Shown: one piece after another, positions 34,103-42,968 of the stretch
Numbering within the stretch: position 1 is the stretch's first letter
Layout: each line of letters opens with the position of its first letter
Assembly (NCBI RefSeq): GCF_008838325.1
Contig: NZ_CP042829.1
Span: 186,001 to 250,000, forward strand
Direction: 5' to 3'
Source: Tepidiforma bonchosmolovskayae
GTDB lineage: Bacteria > Chloroflexota > Dehalococcoidia > Tepidiformales > Tepidiformaceae
DNA: 64,000 nucleotides
Translations under genes and position numbers: made by a program
The notes under the pieces: model-generated
What the model saw: only the letters and a program-made list of their open reading frames with translations
The model's database searches: none
What the model was told of the DNA's origin: nothing

Positions 34103-34996
34103 GTGAACAGATCGATTGCAGCAGCTACCAGTGGTTCGAGCCGGAATCGCGGCGTGCTCTTGCTCGCCTGCGCCTTCGGCCTCCTGAGCGCCCTGCTCGT
34201 CTTCGCGTTCCTGAACGGGCGCGGGGGCGAGAAGGACCTGAGCGGCGAGATATTCGCCGGCGAAGGTGCGGAGACGGTGGTGGTCCTGACCCGGAACGTC
34301 GCGGTCGGCGAAAAGATCACGTCCGACATGCTGACAACGCGCACCATCCCGGCCACGGCGCTCCTGCCCGGGCGGGTGAAAGACAGCGAGATGTCTTCGC
34401 TGGTCGGCAAGGTGGCCACGGCGCCGATGTACGCGGGCGAGCAGGTGATCGACGCGAAGGTCACCACGTACGTCGGGCAGGACACGCTGGCGTACAAGGT
34501 GCCGCAGGGGATGCGGGCGATATCGCTCCAGGTGCCGCACGAGGCGTGGATTGCAGCCGGGCTGCCGCAGCCGGGTGACCGTGTGGACATCCTCGGGATT
34601 ACCACGCTGAGCAAAGTGGACCCCCTGACCGGCGAAGAGAAGCCGAACGTCGTGGCGGGGTACATCGCCCAGGACGTCGAAGTGCTGGCGGTGGCGCAGA
34701 CCGTTGTGAAGACCGTTCCGAAGGTGGACGGCGGCAGCAACGGCTCGGGCAGCGCGGCAGCCTCGGGGCCGTCAGCGGCGACCTCGGGGGCGGTGAAGCA
34801 GGAGAACGCGACGTACGAAAAGGCAATTTCGATCACGCTGGCGCTGCCGCCCGACCTCGCGGCCAAGGTAGCGCTCATCGACGCGATGCGGGACGACGTG
34901 GGCCAGTACCGGATTCTGCCGCGGCAGAAGGGCGACGCCGACCCGATCACGGGCAAGCAGGTATGGACGTACGACGACCTGTTCCCGGTCCGGTGA
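34103..34996 (+). CDS. cpaB: Flp pilus assembly protein CpaB/RcpC
   Basis: 297 residues from GTG 34103, with GGGGAGG 9 nt upstream. One membrane helix at about 15-35 is followed by a SAF-like domain (VVVLTRNVAVGEKITSDML; YAGEQVIDAKV) and the RcpC domain (ISLQVPHEAWIAAGLPQPGDRVDIL). A Gly/Ser-rich linker (about 210-228) interrupts it. In diderms CpaB works with the CpaC secretin. No secretin gene follows here, which fits a monoderm envelope. It opens the assembly operon after a terminator. Confidence 0.9.
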   Translation: MNRSIAAATSGSSRNRGVLLLACAFGLLSALLVFAFLNGRGGEKDLSGEIFAGEGAETVVVLTRNVAVGEKITSDMLTTRTIPATALLPGRVKDSEMSSLVGKVATAPMYAGEQVIDAKVTTYVGQDTLAYKVPQGMRAISLQVPHEAWIAAGLPQPGDRVDILGITTLSKVDPLTGEEKPNVVAGYIAQDVEVLAVAQTVVKTVPKVDGGSNGSGSAAASGPSAATSGAVKQENATYEKAISITLALPPDLAAKVALIDAMRDDVGQYRILPRQKGDADPITGKQVWTYDDLFPVR

Positions 34997-35111
34997 CGCG
35001 GCTGGGGTAAGTGTTCCGCGGGCGCGGCGAGGCCGCCGTGCCCGCTCCAGTATCAGATGACGCAGGCCCCTGGTGGTCGCCGGGGTGCAGACGGTGGAGG
35101 AAACGACGACG

Positions 35112-36332
35112 ATGGCACGAGTACCGCAGCTTCTCGTGGTTGACCCGGACCGGGAGAGCTCGGCTGAGCTGGCGAAAACGCTGCAAATGCTGGGCTTCGG
35201 GATTCTCGGGACTGCCGGGTACGGTGTGGAAGCGTTCACGCTCTGCTTCCAGATGCGGCCCGACCTGGTGCTGATGCGGATCGAGGAGCCGCTGGTGCGC
35301 CCGGTGCAGACACTCTCGCGGATCAACGATGGGCTGCCCGACCTGCCCATCATCGTGTTCTCCACTGAGGCGAACATCCGCCTGATGCGGCAGTCGATGG
35401 TGGGCGGGGCCTCGGATTACCTGGTCGAGCCGCTGGACCCGGAAGAGCTCGAAAGCTCGATCATGAAGGTCCTCGAGAAGAAGGAGCGGGAGATGATGCG
35501 GCGCCGCGGCGAGCTCGCCGACCCGGTGGCGCAGGGCACGATCATCACCGTTTTCGGGGCCAAGGGCGGCATCGGCAAGACGACGATTGCTTCGAACCTG
35601 GCGGTGGCGCTCGCAACAGAGGCGCACCAGACGGTGGCACTGGTCGACATGGACACCCGCTTCGGCGACGTGGCCATCACGATGGATATCCCGGTTGAGC
35701 GGTCGATCGCCGACCTGGCCCGGAACCTGGACAACGTCGACCGGAACACGCTGCGCGAGTACCTCGTTGAGCACGAGTCGGGCGTCCGGATTCTGCCGGC
35801 GCCGACCCGGCCGGCGGACTGGCGGAACCTGACGTCGGCGCACATCCGCGACGTCGTCGACGTCCTCTCCCAGACGCACGACTTCGTGATCCTGGATACG
35901 CCCGGGACATTCAACGAGATTGTGGCGGCGGCGATCGAGGTCGGGACGATGATCCTGCTCATCACGACACTCGACATGGCCAGCATCAAGGACACCGTCC
36001 TGGCGCTCGAGATGCTGCACGAGCGGTTCGGCAACGATGACGAGCGGATCAAGGTGGTGCTGAACCGGGCCGGCGTCGACACCGGCGTCCGGGAGAGGGA
36101 CGTCGAGCGGACGCTGGACACTGCCCTGTGGTGGAAGATTCCGCAGGACACCGAGGTAGTGAAGGCCGCGCAGCTCGGGCGACCGATTGTGCTGAGCCGG
36201 CCGAACAGCAAGGTTGCCGTCGAGATCCGGGAGATTGCCCGGGCGCTCGCCGGGATCCGGGCGCGTTCGAAGGCGAAGAAGAGCGGCGGCCTGGGGAGCC
36301 TGTTCGGGGGCCTGTTCAAGAAGAGCGCCTAG
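35112..36332 (+). CDS. cpaE: CpaE/TadZ-like pilus localisation ATPase with pseudo-receiver domain
   Basis: 406 residues from ATG 35112 (GGAGG 11 nt upstream; GTG 35073 also in frame). Residues 5-120 form a receiver-like domain in which the phospho-acceptor Asp is Arg56 (DLVLMRIEEP) and the usual Lys is Glu106. The MinD/ParA ATPase has Walker A GAKGGIGKTT at 149-158 and LVDMDTRFGD after it. CpaE/TadZ proteins place the Tad machine at the cell pole. The receiver domain is likely a fixed docking or dimer module rather than a phospho-switch. Confidence 0.92.
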   Translation: MARVPQLLVVDPDRESSAELAKTLQMLGFGILGTAGYGVEAFTLCFQMRPDLVLMRIEEPLVRPVQTLSRINDGLPDLPIIVFSTEANIRLMRQSMVGGASDYLVEPLDPEELESSIMKVLEKKEREMMRRRGELADPVAQGTIITVFGAKGGIGKTTIASNLAVALATEAHQTVALVDMDTRFGDVAITMDIPVERSIADLARNLDNVDRNTLREYLVEHESGVRILPAPTRPADWRNLTSAHIRDVVDVLSQTHDFVILDTPGTFNEIVAAAIEVGTMILLITTLDMASIKDTVLALEMLHERFGNDDERIKVVLNRAGVDTGVRERDVERTLDTALWWKIPQDTEVVKAAQLGRPIVLSRPNSKVAVEIREIARALAGIRARSKAKKSGGLGSLFGGLFKKSA

Positions 36333-36360
36333 GAGACCACGCGCAGCGAGGAGATGAGCC

Positions 36361-38040
36361 ATGCCGGATGACATTCGCGACCGACGAGCAGCTGGAGACG
36401 ACGAACGCCCGGCATTCGGCTGGGGCGCGCGCCGGCGGATTCTCCCGCCGGGACCGGTTGGCGGACCGCCACCGGCAGCACAGGGTCCTGCCGGCCCGGG
36501 GGCTCCCCCGCCTGGGAATCCCGAGGCCCCGAAGCTCCGTCCATCCGGCCAGCTTGGACGGCCGGGGCCGGGGAAGCCGTGGGGCCACGTCGAACCGGCG
36601 GCACCGCCCCCGCCGCCGGGCATCCCGGGTCAGCAGCGCGGGGGCGCCATGCTGCGTCCGGCGGCTCCTGCTCCTCCGCCACAGGACGCCGCGGCAGGGC
36701 CCGGCGGTGCGCTGCGGCCGGTACGGCCCGTCCAGGTGGATGCACCGGGCGGCCGCGCGGCGGGCGCCAATGCGGTCGCCGAGGCGACGAAGATCCGGCT
36801 GCACGAACTCCTCATCGAAGAGCTGGAACATGGCGCGCTGGAAGGGCTCGCCCCGGAGCAGCAGCGCGAGGCGGTCATCAAGGCGGCCCGAGAGTTGCTC
36901 GTGCAGGAGGGGCTCCAGCTCGGCGGGATGCCGCGCGACGAGCTCCTCGAGGCGGTGGCGGACGAGGCCCTCGGGCTCGGCCCGCTTGAGCCGCTGCTGC
37001 GCGACCCCTCCATCTCGGAAATCATGGTCAATGACATCGACAAGGTGTACTTCGAGCGGGAAGGGCGCATCTTCCGGAGCCCGGTGCGGTTCCGTGACAA
37101 GGCGCACGTGATGCGCATCATCGAGCGGATTGTGGCGCCCCTCGGCCGGCGCATCGATGAATCGAGCCCGATGGTGGACGCCCGCCTGCCTGACGGTTCG
37201 CGCGTCAACATCACCATTCCGCCGGCCTCGCCGAAGGCGCCGACGATCACGATCCGAAAGTTCCGCGCCGACAAGATGCGGATGGCGGACCTGATCGCGG
37301 TTGGCGCGCTGAGCGAGCAGACCGCGGAGTTCCTCGCGATGTGTGTGCGGGCACACCTGAACATCGTCATCAGCGGTGGTACGGGCACCGGGAAGACCAC
37401 GTTCTTGAACGCGCTCTCGGCGTTCATCCCGAACACGGAGCGGATTATCACCATCGAGGATCCGGCCGAACTCCGGCTGCAGCAGGACCACGTCATTACG
37501 CTCGAAGCGCGGCCTGCGAGCATCGAAGGGAAGAACCAGATCAAGCAGCGCGACCTGGTCCGCAACTGCCTGCGCATGCGGCCGGACCGCATCATCGTCG
37601 GCGAGGTACGCGGCGAGGAAGCGTTCGACATGCTGCAGGCGATGAACACGGGCCATGACGGGTCGATTTCGACGATCCACGCGAACAACCCGCGCGAAGC
37701 CCTTTCCCGCCTCGAGAACATGGTCCTGATGGCGGGCATGGACCTTCCGTCGCGGGCCATCCGCGAACAGATCGCCTCGGCGATCCACATCTTCGTCCAG
37801 CTGAGCCGGCTCCAGGACGGCTCGCGCAAGGTGACCCACGTGACCGAGGTCAGCGGCATGGAGGGCGACACGATCACCCTGCAGGACATCTTCCTGTTCA
37901 AGCTGGACCGCGTGGACGAGGACGGGAAAGTGCACGGGTCGATGCGGCCGACGGGGATTCGGCCGGGGTTTGCGCACAAGTTTGCGATTGCCGGCATCGA
38001 GCTGCCGAACAACCTGTTCGGCACCGGGGAAGGATGGTAG
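36361..38040 (+). CDS. cpaF: CpaF/TadA secretion ATPase of the Tad pilus
   Basis: 559 residues. The first 135 are Pro/Gly/Ala-rich and probably disordered, an extension beyond the usual core. The ATPase has Walker A GGTGTGKTTF at about 339-348, the Asp box ITIEDPAELRLQQDHVITLE, and Walker B RIIVGEVRGEEAFDML with the His box STIHANNPREAL. It powers pilin polymerisation and, in some systems, retraction. GAGGAG precedes the ATG. The 3' end overlaps tadB by 7 bp if its first ATG is used. Confidence 0.95.
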   Translation: MPDDIRDRRAAGDDERPAFGWGARRRILPPGPVGGPPPAAQGPAGPGAPPPGNPEAPKLRPSGQLGRPGPGKPWGHVEPAAPPPPPGIPGQQRGGAMLRPAAPAPPPQDAAAGPGGALRPVRPVQVDAPGGRAAGANAVAEATKIRLHELLIEELEHGALEGLAPEQQREAVIKAARELLVQEGLQLGGMPRDELLEAVADEALGLGPLEPLLRDPSISEIMVNDIDKVYFEREGRIFRSPVRFRDKAHVMRIIERIVAPLGRRIDESSPMVDARLPDGSRVNITIPPASPKAPTITIRKFRADKMRMADLIAVGALSEQTAEFLAMCVRAHLNIVISGGTGTGKTTFLNALSAFIPNTERIITIEDPAELRLQQDHVITLEARPASIEGKNQIKQRDLVRNCLRMRPDRIIVGEVRGEEAFDMLQAMNTGHDGSISTIHANNPREALSRLENMVLMAGMDLPSRAIREQIASAIHIFVQLSRLQDGSRKVTHVTEVSGMEGDTITLQDIFLFKLDRVDEDGKVHGSMRPTGIRPGFAHKFAIAGIELPNNLFGTGEGW

Positions 38041-38996
38041 GCGGCATGCTGATTCTCGTCGCGCTTTCGACCGGGGCATTCGCGACGCTCCTGGTTCTCT
38101 GGCTCTTCGGGTTCGGCGCCTCGAGCGTCGAAGCATCGGCGCGGCTGAAGAAGCTGCGCGAGGTCGAAGCCCAGCTCCCGGCGGAGACCCGGGCACGACT
38201 GCGGCGTCGGACTGCGGTGAACTTCGCGGGCATTACCCTCATCTCGGGGAACATCGCTGCGAACTGGTCGCGCGACCTTGAGCGGGCGGGGCTGACGCTG
38301 AACGCGAAGGAGTACTTCACCCTCCGGGTGGTCGTGTCCGTCCTGTTCGCCTTTGTCGGGGTCGTGCTGCTGCCACTGCCGATTTTCGGGGTGATGCTGG
38401 CGCCGCTCGGCTGGCTCCTGGTGGGATTCTGGCTGAAGCGCCGAATGGCGAGCCGCCTGCACAAGATGGAAGGCCAGCTGGTGGAGCTCCTCCAGATGCT
38501 TTCGAGCGGGCTGCGGGCGGGCTTCGGCCTTCTGCAGGCGATGGAGGCGGCCGCGGAACAGATCCCGGCACCGCTCTCGGTGGAGATTCGGCGGACACTG
38601 CGGGATACAGCGATGGGTGCAAGCGTCGAACAGGCGCTGCAGGCGCTGAACGACCGCGTAGGCAGCCCGGACTTCGACATCGTGATTACGGCAATCCTGA
38701 TCCAGCGGAGCGTTGGCGGGAACCTGGCTGAGATTCTCGACAACGTGGCGCACACAATGCGCGAGCGTGAGCGGATCAAGGGCGAGATTCGCACCCTGAC
38801 GTCGCAGCAGCGGCTCACCGGTTACGTTATCGGTGGCATCCCAATCGGCCTGCTGATTATCTTCTACATGATCAGCCCGGAATTCACGGGGCTGCTGTTC
38901 ACCGACCCGCTCGGCCGGCTGATGCTGATGGGCGCGTTTATCAGCGAGGTCATCGGCTACCTGATTATCCAGAAGATCGTGAACATCGAGGTGTAG
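38034..38996 (+). CDS. tadB: TadB inner-membrane platform protein (T2SS-F fold)
   Basis: 320 residues from ATG 38034; ATG 38046 is an alternative with better Shine-Dalgarno spacing. Hydrophobic helices lie at about 5-22, 97-140, 275-293 and 300-318. The T2SSF domain has LVELLQMLSSGLRAGFGLLQAME and VGGNLAEILDNVAHTMRERERIKGE split by a loop. It forms the membrane platform with TadC and couples to CpaF. Gene order cpaF-tadB-tadC matches Tad loci. Confidence 0.93.
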   Translation: MVGGMLILVALSTGAFATLLVLWLFGFGASSVEASARLKKLREVEAQLPAETRARLRRRTAVNFAGITLISGNIAANWSRDLERAGLTLNAKEYFTLRVVVSVLFAFVGVVLLPLPIFGVMLAPLGWLLVGFWLKRRMASRLHKMEGQLVELLQMLSSGLRAGFGLLQAMEAAAEQIPAPLSVEIRRTLRDTAMGASVEQALQALNDRVGSPDFDIVITAILIQRSVGGNLAEILDNVAHTMRERERIKGEIRTLTSQQRLTGYVIGGIPIGLLIIFYMISPEFTGLLFTDPLGRLMLMGAFISEVIGYLIIQKIVNIEV

Positions 38997-39000
38997 CGCG

Positions 39001-39903
39001 ATGGAGCTGCTCATTGCCTTCAGCACGTTTCTCTTCATCACCCTCATGACGTACGGGCTGCTCTATCGCTCCACCGGCAACTCGGCGATGGACATACGGC
39101 TCGGCGGGCTCCGGTACACCCGGCCGGCGCGGGAGGCGCTGCCCGACCCCGAGGCGGCGTTCACCCAGCGCGTCATCAAGCCGCTGCTCGCGAGCCTCAA
39201 CCGGCAGATCAATGCGATTCTGCCGTCGTCCATCGAAGAGCGGGTCGAGATGGCGCTTGTCCAGGCGGGCCTGCGCATCAAGCCCGGGCAGTTCATTGTC
39301 CTGGTCGCCATCTTCGCCGGGCTGCTGCCGCTACTCGGCCTGGTGTACTCCATGAGCGCCGGGCTCGATGCGCAGCGAACGCTGCTGGTGTTCGTCGTGA
39401 TGAGCGGCCTGGGGCTGTACGCGCCGCGCATCTTCCTCCTTGGCCGCATCCGCCGCCGCCAGAAGGAGATCTGGAAGTCACTGCCGGACGCCTTTGACCT
39501 GATTACGGCATCGGTCGAGGCCGGCCTGGGTATCGACGCAGCGTTCACCAGGGTGATCGAGAAGGTGAAGGGTCCGTTTGCGGAGGAGCTGACCCGGACG
39601 ATGCGGGAGGTGCAGATGGGGCGCGCCCGGCGGGACGCCTTCCTCGATATGGCCGACCGCACCGGCGTGGATGAACTGCGTCAGCTCATCAATGCCATCG
39701 TGCAGGCCGAGGCGATGGGAATCTCCATCGGCGGCGTCATCCGCGTGCAGACCGGCGTCATCCGGACGAAGCGGCGGCAGCGGGCCGAGGAGGCGGCCTT
39801 TAAGGCACCGATCAAGATGGTCTTCCCGCTCGTCTTCTTCATCTTCCCGGCCATCATGATCGTCATCGGCGGGCCAGCCATTATCCAGCTGAAGAACCTG
39901 TAG
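39001..39903 (+). CDS. tadC: TadC inner-membrane platform protein (T2SS-F fold)
   Basis: 300 residues, 4 bp after tadB. Membrane helices are at about 5-22, 95-115, 118-140 and 272-292. The T2SSF domain has PDAFDLITASVEAGLGIDAAF and EAMGISIGGVIRVQTGVIRTKRRQ. It pairs with TadB as the pilus assembly platform. Its stop abuts the stop of the opposite-strand prepilin peptidase with no base between. No TadD/TadF-like genes follow. Confidence 0.93.
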   Translation: MELLIAFSTFLFITLMTYGLLYRSTGNSAMDIRLGGLRYTRPAREALPDPEAAFTQRVIKPLLASLNRQINAILPSSIEERVEMALVQAGLRIKPGQFIVLVAIFAGLLPLLGLVYSMSAGLDAQRTLLVFVVMSGLGLYAPRIFLLGRIRRRQKEIWKSLPDAFDLITASVEAGLGIDAAFTRVIEKVKGPFAEELTRTMREVQMGRARRDAFLDMADRTGVDELRQLINAIVQAEAMGISIGGVIRVQTGVIRTKRRQRAEEAAFKAPIKMVFPLVFFIFPAIMIVIGGPAIIQLKNL

Positions 39904-40575
39904 TCAGCCGAAGCGGTCGAACCACAGCAAAACGATGACGGCCCCGGCCGCGAGGTAGGGGCCGTAGCTGTATGTTGCGCCCCTGCCCCGGAGCAGGATG
40001 AGCACCGCTGCGACGACACCGGCGAGAAGGATGCCAATCAGCAGCGCCGTCATGACCGCGGGCCAGCCGGTCAGCAGTCCGATGAGGAGGATCAGCTTGG
40101 CATCGCCGATACCGAAGGCCGTTTCGCGCGAGCGGGCAGCGGCCCCGGCGAGCCCGCCGAGGAGCAGGAGCAGCGCCGCGGCGGCGAGCCCGGCTGCCCC
40201 GCCGAGCAGCACGTCCCAGGTCGACCGGTCCTGCCAGAGTGGAGCGGCGGCGAGCGCCGCCAGGATGCCCGGGTAGACCAGGACGTTTGGGATGCGACGC
40301 CGGTCGAAATCGGTGGAGCTGACGGCAACCAGGAGCAGGCAGAAGCCCGCGGTGAGGAACGGCTGCATCCCGCCCGGGTGACCAGAGCGAAACGCCAGGG
40401 CCGCAACGAGCGCGCCGGCGGGCATGGTGAAAGCCCGCAACGCGAAGAGGCGGCCGCCAACCGCAGGGTCCTCGCGGAAGGCAGGCTCGCGGTAAAGGCC
40501 GTGCTGGACAGCCGGAAACCAGAAGCCGGCAACCGCACCGGCGAGCCCAGCAGCGAGCTGCGGAAGCCCGTCCAC
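39904..40575 (-). CDS. Prepilin peptidase (A24 family, TadV/CpaA-like)
   Basis: 223 residues with six to seven hydrophobic segments. The two catalytic aspartates are in SSTDFDRRRIPN and GIGDAKLILLIG (the GxGD motif). The N-terminal methyltransferase part with its Cys motifs, found in type IV/II PilD, is absent. It should cut Flp, TadE and the vWA protein at the Gly before the hydrophobic helix. It lies on the opposite strand, tail to tail with tadC. GTG start at 40575; the ribosome binding site is weak. Confidence 0.9.
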   Translation of the reverse strand: MDGLPQLAAGLAGAVAGFWFPAVQHGLYREPAFREDPAVGGRLFALRAFTMPAGALVAALAFRSGHPGGMQPFLTAGFCLLLVAVSSTDFDRRRIPNVLVYPGILAALAAAPLWQDRSTWDVLLGGAAGLAAAALLLLLGGLAGAAARSRETAFGIGDAKLILLIGLLTGWPAVMTALLIGILLAGVVAAVLILLRGRGATYSYGPYLAAGAVIVLLWFDRFG

Positions 40576-40623
40576 GGGCGGACTATGGGCGCTCGGCCGG
40601 CTAGCGGCAATTGCCGGCCGGTA

Positions 40624-40941
40624 TCAGGACGGGGGCGACTCAAGATCGGCGCGGAGCTCGGCGAGGAGGTCGGGGGACACCTCGACAAAGGGGCCCCCGA
40701 GGCGATCGTTCCAGCGGGCCGCGAAGGCGAGGACATCGGCGTCGGGGGCTGGGGCTGCTCTCCGGGGAATGAGGGGAGAGGCGCCGCCGCCGAGCGCTTC
40801 GAAGGTGGTCTCCTCGAGCAGGACGGAAAGCGCATCCCGGAGGTGCTTCCGGGTGATGGCTGGTTCGAGCCGGAAAGCGGCAAGGGACGATGCGGTGGAA
40901 AGCAGGTCGGCAAGGCGGATGCGCGGGGGCTCGACGGTCAC
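40624..40941 (-). CDS. Small protein of unknown function downstream of MarR
   Basis: 105 residues, GTG start 6 bp after the MarR stop, so it is likely co-translated with it. No domain is recognised. The N-terminal half looks helical (IRLADLLSTASSLAAFRLE, then TRKHLRDALSVLLEE); the middle is Pro/Ala-rich. No membrane helix or Cys pairs are present. It might be a partner of the MarR protein, but this is only context. Confidence 0.55.
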   Translation of the reverse strand: MTVEPPRIRLADLLSTASSLAAFRLEPAITRKHLRDALSVLLEETTFEALGGGASPLIPRRAAPAPDADVLAFAARWNDRLGGPFVEVSPDLLAELRADLESPPS

Positions 40942-40947
40942 GGCGTC

Positions 40948-41427
40948 TCAGTCGTCGGCGTCCTCAAGCTGAAGGTCGCGCCTGCGCCGCTCGCTGCCGG
41001 ATTCGACGAAGCGTTCGACGGCGCGGGCGAAATCGACGAGTTCGGCTGGGGACATGCTCTCCATGAGGCCGGCGGCGTAGTCGCGCAGCTCTTCCCGGAG
41101 GGACTCGACGACCGCCCGGCCGCGGGGCTCAAGCCAAATGCAGATGCTGCGCCGGTCGTTGGGAGCGACTTCGCGGCGGATGAATCCGCCCCGTTCGAGG
41201 CGTTCGAGCAGGGCCGAGACGGAGGGGCGGGTGACGTAGAGGCGCTCGGCGAGCTCTGCGTTGCTGAGGCCTTCCTGTTCGGCGAGGTGGCCGAGCAGGC
41301 GCAGCTGTGTCACGGTGAGGTTCTCGCGGTCCCAGAGGGTGAGGCGGATGGGGTCGAGGAGTGCGCTTGCCCGGAAGAGCGCGGAGATGGCGCGTTCGAG
41401 TTCCGGGGTGCGGGGCTGTCGTTTCAC
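40948..41427 (-). CDS. MarR family transcriptional regulator
   Basis: 159 residues from GTG 41427, chosen for GGAGGAG 5 nt upstream; the longer in-frame extension has no support. The winged helix is clear: LTVTQLRLLGHLAEQEGLSN, RLYVTRPSVSALLERLERGG, and the wing with NDRRSICIWLEPRG containing the conserved D-R-R. It is divergent from a luciferase-like oxidoreductase, so it may control that gene through the 160 bp gap, where TTCGCGAA at 41444-41451 is a small palindrome. The ligand is unknown. Confidence 0.9.
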   Translation of the reverse strand: MKRQPRTPELERAISALFRASALLDPIRLTLWDRENLTVTQLRLLGHLAEQEGLSNAELAERLYVTRPSVSALLERLERGGFIRREVAPNDRRSICIWLEPRGRAVVESLREELRDYAAGLMESMSPAELVDFARAVERFVESGSERRRRDLQLEDADD

Positions 41428-41558
41428 GTGGCTCCTCCGGTTTTCGCGAATTCCGCCCGTGTCCCCGGCAGGATTCTGGAGGGAGCCGCGAGGACGCGCA
41501 AATGCCTGGATGCGATGGAGCGGCACCGGGGAAGTTCGCACGGCGCTAAGGATTCTGC

Positions 41559-41564
41559 TAGACT
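41559..41564 (+). promoter_or_regulatory. Putative -10 box of the luciferase-like oxidoreductase gene
   Basis: TAGACT, 23 nt before ATG 41588, with AAGGAGG at 41575-41581. The leader would be short with a normal ribosome binding site, unlike the leaderless-type starts elsewhere. Confidence 0.45.
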
Positions 41565-41587
41565 CGCGCGACACAAGGAGGTTTCGA

Positions 41588-42886
41588 ATGAAGTTCGGGA
41601 TTTTCTACGAGCATCAGCTGCCGCGGCCGTGGGACGAGGGGGCGGAACTGAAGCTGTTCCAGGACGCGCTGGACCAGGTCGAGCTGGCGGACCGGCTGGG
41701 CATCGACTTCGCCTGGGAGGTCGAGCATCACTTCCTGGAGGAGTACTCGCACTCGTCCTGCCCGGAGGTGTTCCTGGCGGCGGCCAGCCAGCGGACCAAG
41801 AACATTCGGCTTGGGCACGGGATTAAGCTGATGCCGCCGAACTACAATCCGCCGGCCCGCATTGCCGAAGAGATTGCGACGCTGGACCTTGTTTCGAACG
41901 GGCGGGTGGAATTCGGGACCGGCGAGTCAGCTTCGCGGGCCGAGCTGGAGGGGTTCAACATCAACCCGGCCGAGCGGCGGGCGATGTGGCTTGAGACGAC
42001 CGAACAGGTCTGCAACATGATGGCGATGGACCCGTACCCGGGCTACCAGGGGAAGTACTTCTCGATGCCGGTGCGGAACGTGGTGCCGAAGCCGGTGCAG
42101 AAGCCGCACCCGCCGCTGTGGGTGGCGTGCTCGAACCGGGACACCATCCATCTCGCGGCGCAGCTGGGCATCGGTGCGCTGACATTCGCGTTCGTGGATG
42201 CGGCGGAAGCGAAGAAGTGGGTGGACGACTACTACGAGACGTTTAAGCGGGAGTGCGTACCGATCGGCCACACCGTGAACCCGAACATCGCGATGGTGAC
42301 GAGCTTCTCGATTCACCATGACCGCGAGGAGGCGTTCCGCCGCGGCTTCGACGGCTTCAAGTTCTTCCAGTTTGGGCTCGGCCACCATTATGTCTTCGGG
42401 CACCACAAGCCGGGCCGGACCAACATCTGGGCAAACTACGAGAAGGTGAAGGCTGCGATGGGCGCCGAGCAGCTCGACTTCCTCGGCGGCGGCACGGGCG
42501 GAATCGGGACGCCGGAGGACCTGCGCCAGCACCTGCGAAAGTTCGCCGATGCGGGGGTCGACCAGACGGTTTTCATCCAGCAGGGCGGGAAGAACCGGCA
42601 CGAGCACATCTGCGAGGCCCTCGAACTGTTCGCCGCTGAAGTGATGCCGGAGTTCAAGGAAGAAGAGGAGCGCCGGCAGAAGCAGAAGATGGACGAGCTT
42701 GCCCCGTACATCGAGAAGGCGATGCAGCGCAAGCAGTGGATGCGGGAGCTGACGGACGACGAGATCCCGACGTATGCGGCGTACGGCGCCATGATTGCCG
42801 AGGTCGATACGTCGAACCTCGAGGGGGCCGCGCGCATTCGCGCGGAGCGCTGGAAGAAGATGCGCGAGGTGCTCGCGAAGGTCTGA
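41588..42886 (+). CDS. LLM class flavin-dependent oxidoreductase (luciferase-like)
   Basis: 432 residues. The TIM-barrel luciferase-like fold starts MKFGIFYEHQLPRPW; WEVEHHFLEEYSHS and LVSNGRVEFGTGESASR are typical. Such proteins use FMN or F420 to oxidise varied substrates. It is longer than most LLM proteins (about 330-380); the C-terminal 60 residues are charged and helical (EEEERRQKQKMDELAPYIE). Strong Shine-Dalgarno AAGGAGG. It is divergent from a MarR regulator, suggesting inducible expression. The substrate is not predictable. Confidence 0.9.
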   Translation: MKFGIFYEHQLPRPWDEGAELKLFQDALDQVELADRLGIDFAWEVEHHFLEEYSHSSCPEVFLAAASQRTKNIRLGHGIKLMPPNYNPPARIAEEIATLDLVSNGRVEFGTGESASRAELEGFNINPAERRAMWLETTEQVCNMMAMDPYPGYQGKYFSMPVRNVVPKPVQKPHPPLWVACSNRDTIHLAAQLGIGALTFAFVDAAEAKKWVDDYYETFKRECVPIGHTVNPNIAMVTSFSIHHDREEAFRRGFDGFKFFQFGLGHHYVFGHHKPGRTNIWANYEKVKAAMGAEQLDFLGGGTGGIGTPEDLRQHLRKFADAGVDQTVFIQQGGKNRHEHICEALELFAAEVMPEFKEEEERRQKQKMDELAPYIEKAMQRKQWMRELTDDEIPTYAAYGAMIAEVDTSNLEGAARIRAERWKKMREVLAKV

Positions 42887-42910
42887 GGCGCGCGGTTTCC
42901 GCTGGAGGCT

Positions 42911-42940
42911 GGTGGCCCTCTCCGCCCCGGGAGGGCCACC
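42911..42940. terminator. Bidirectional terminator-like hairpin
   Basis: GGTGGCCCTC (42911-42920) pairs with GAGGGCCACC (42931-42940), loop 10 nt, perfect 10-bp stem. It lies between two convergent genes. No T tract is present. Confidence 0.6.
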
Positions 42941-42968
42941 GCGCTGCCCGGGGAAGCCCGCCGCCGGT

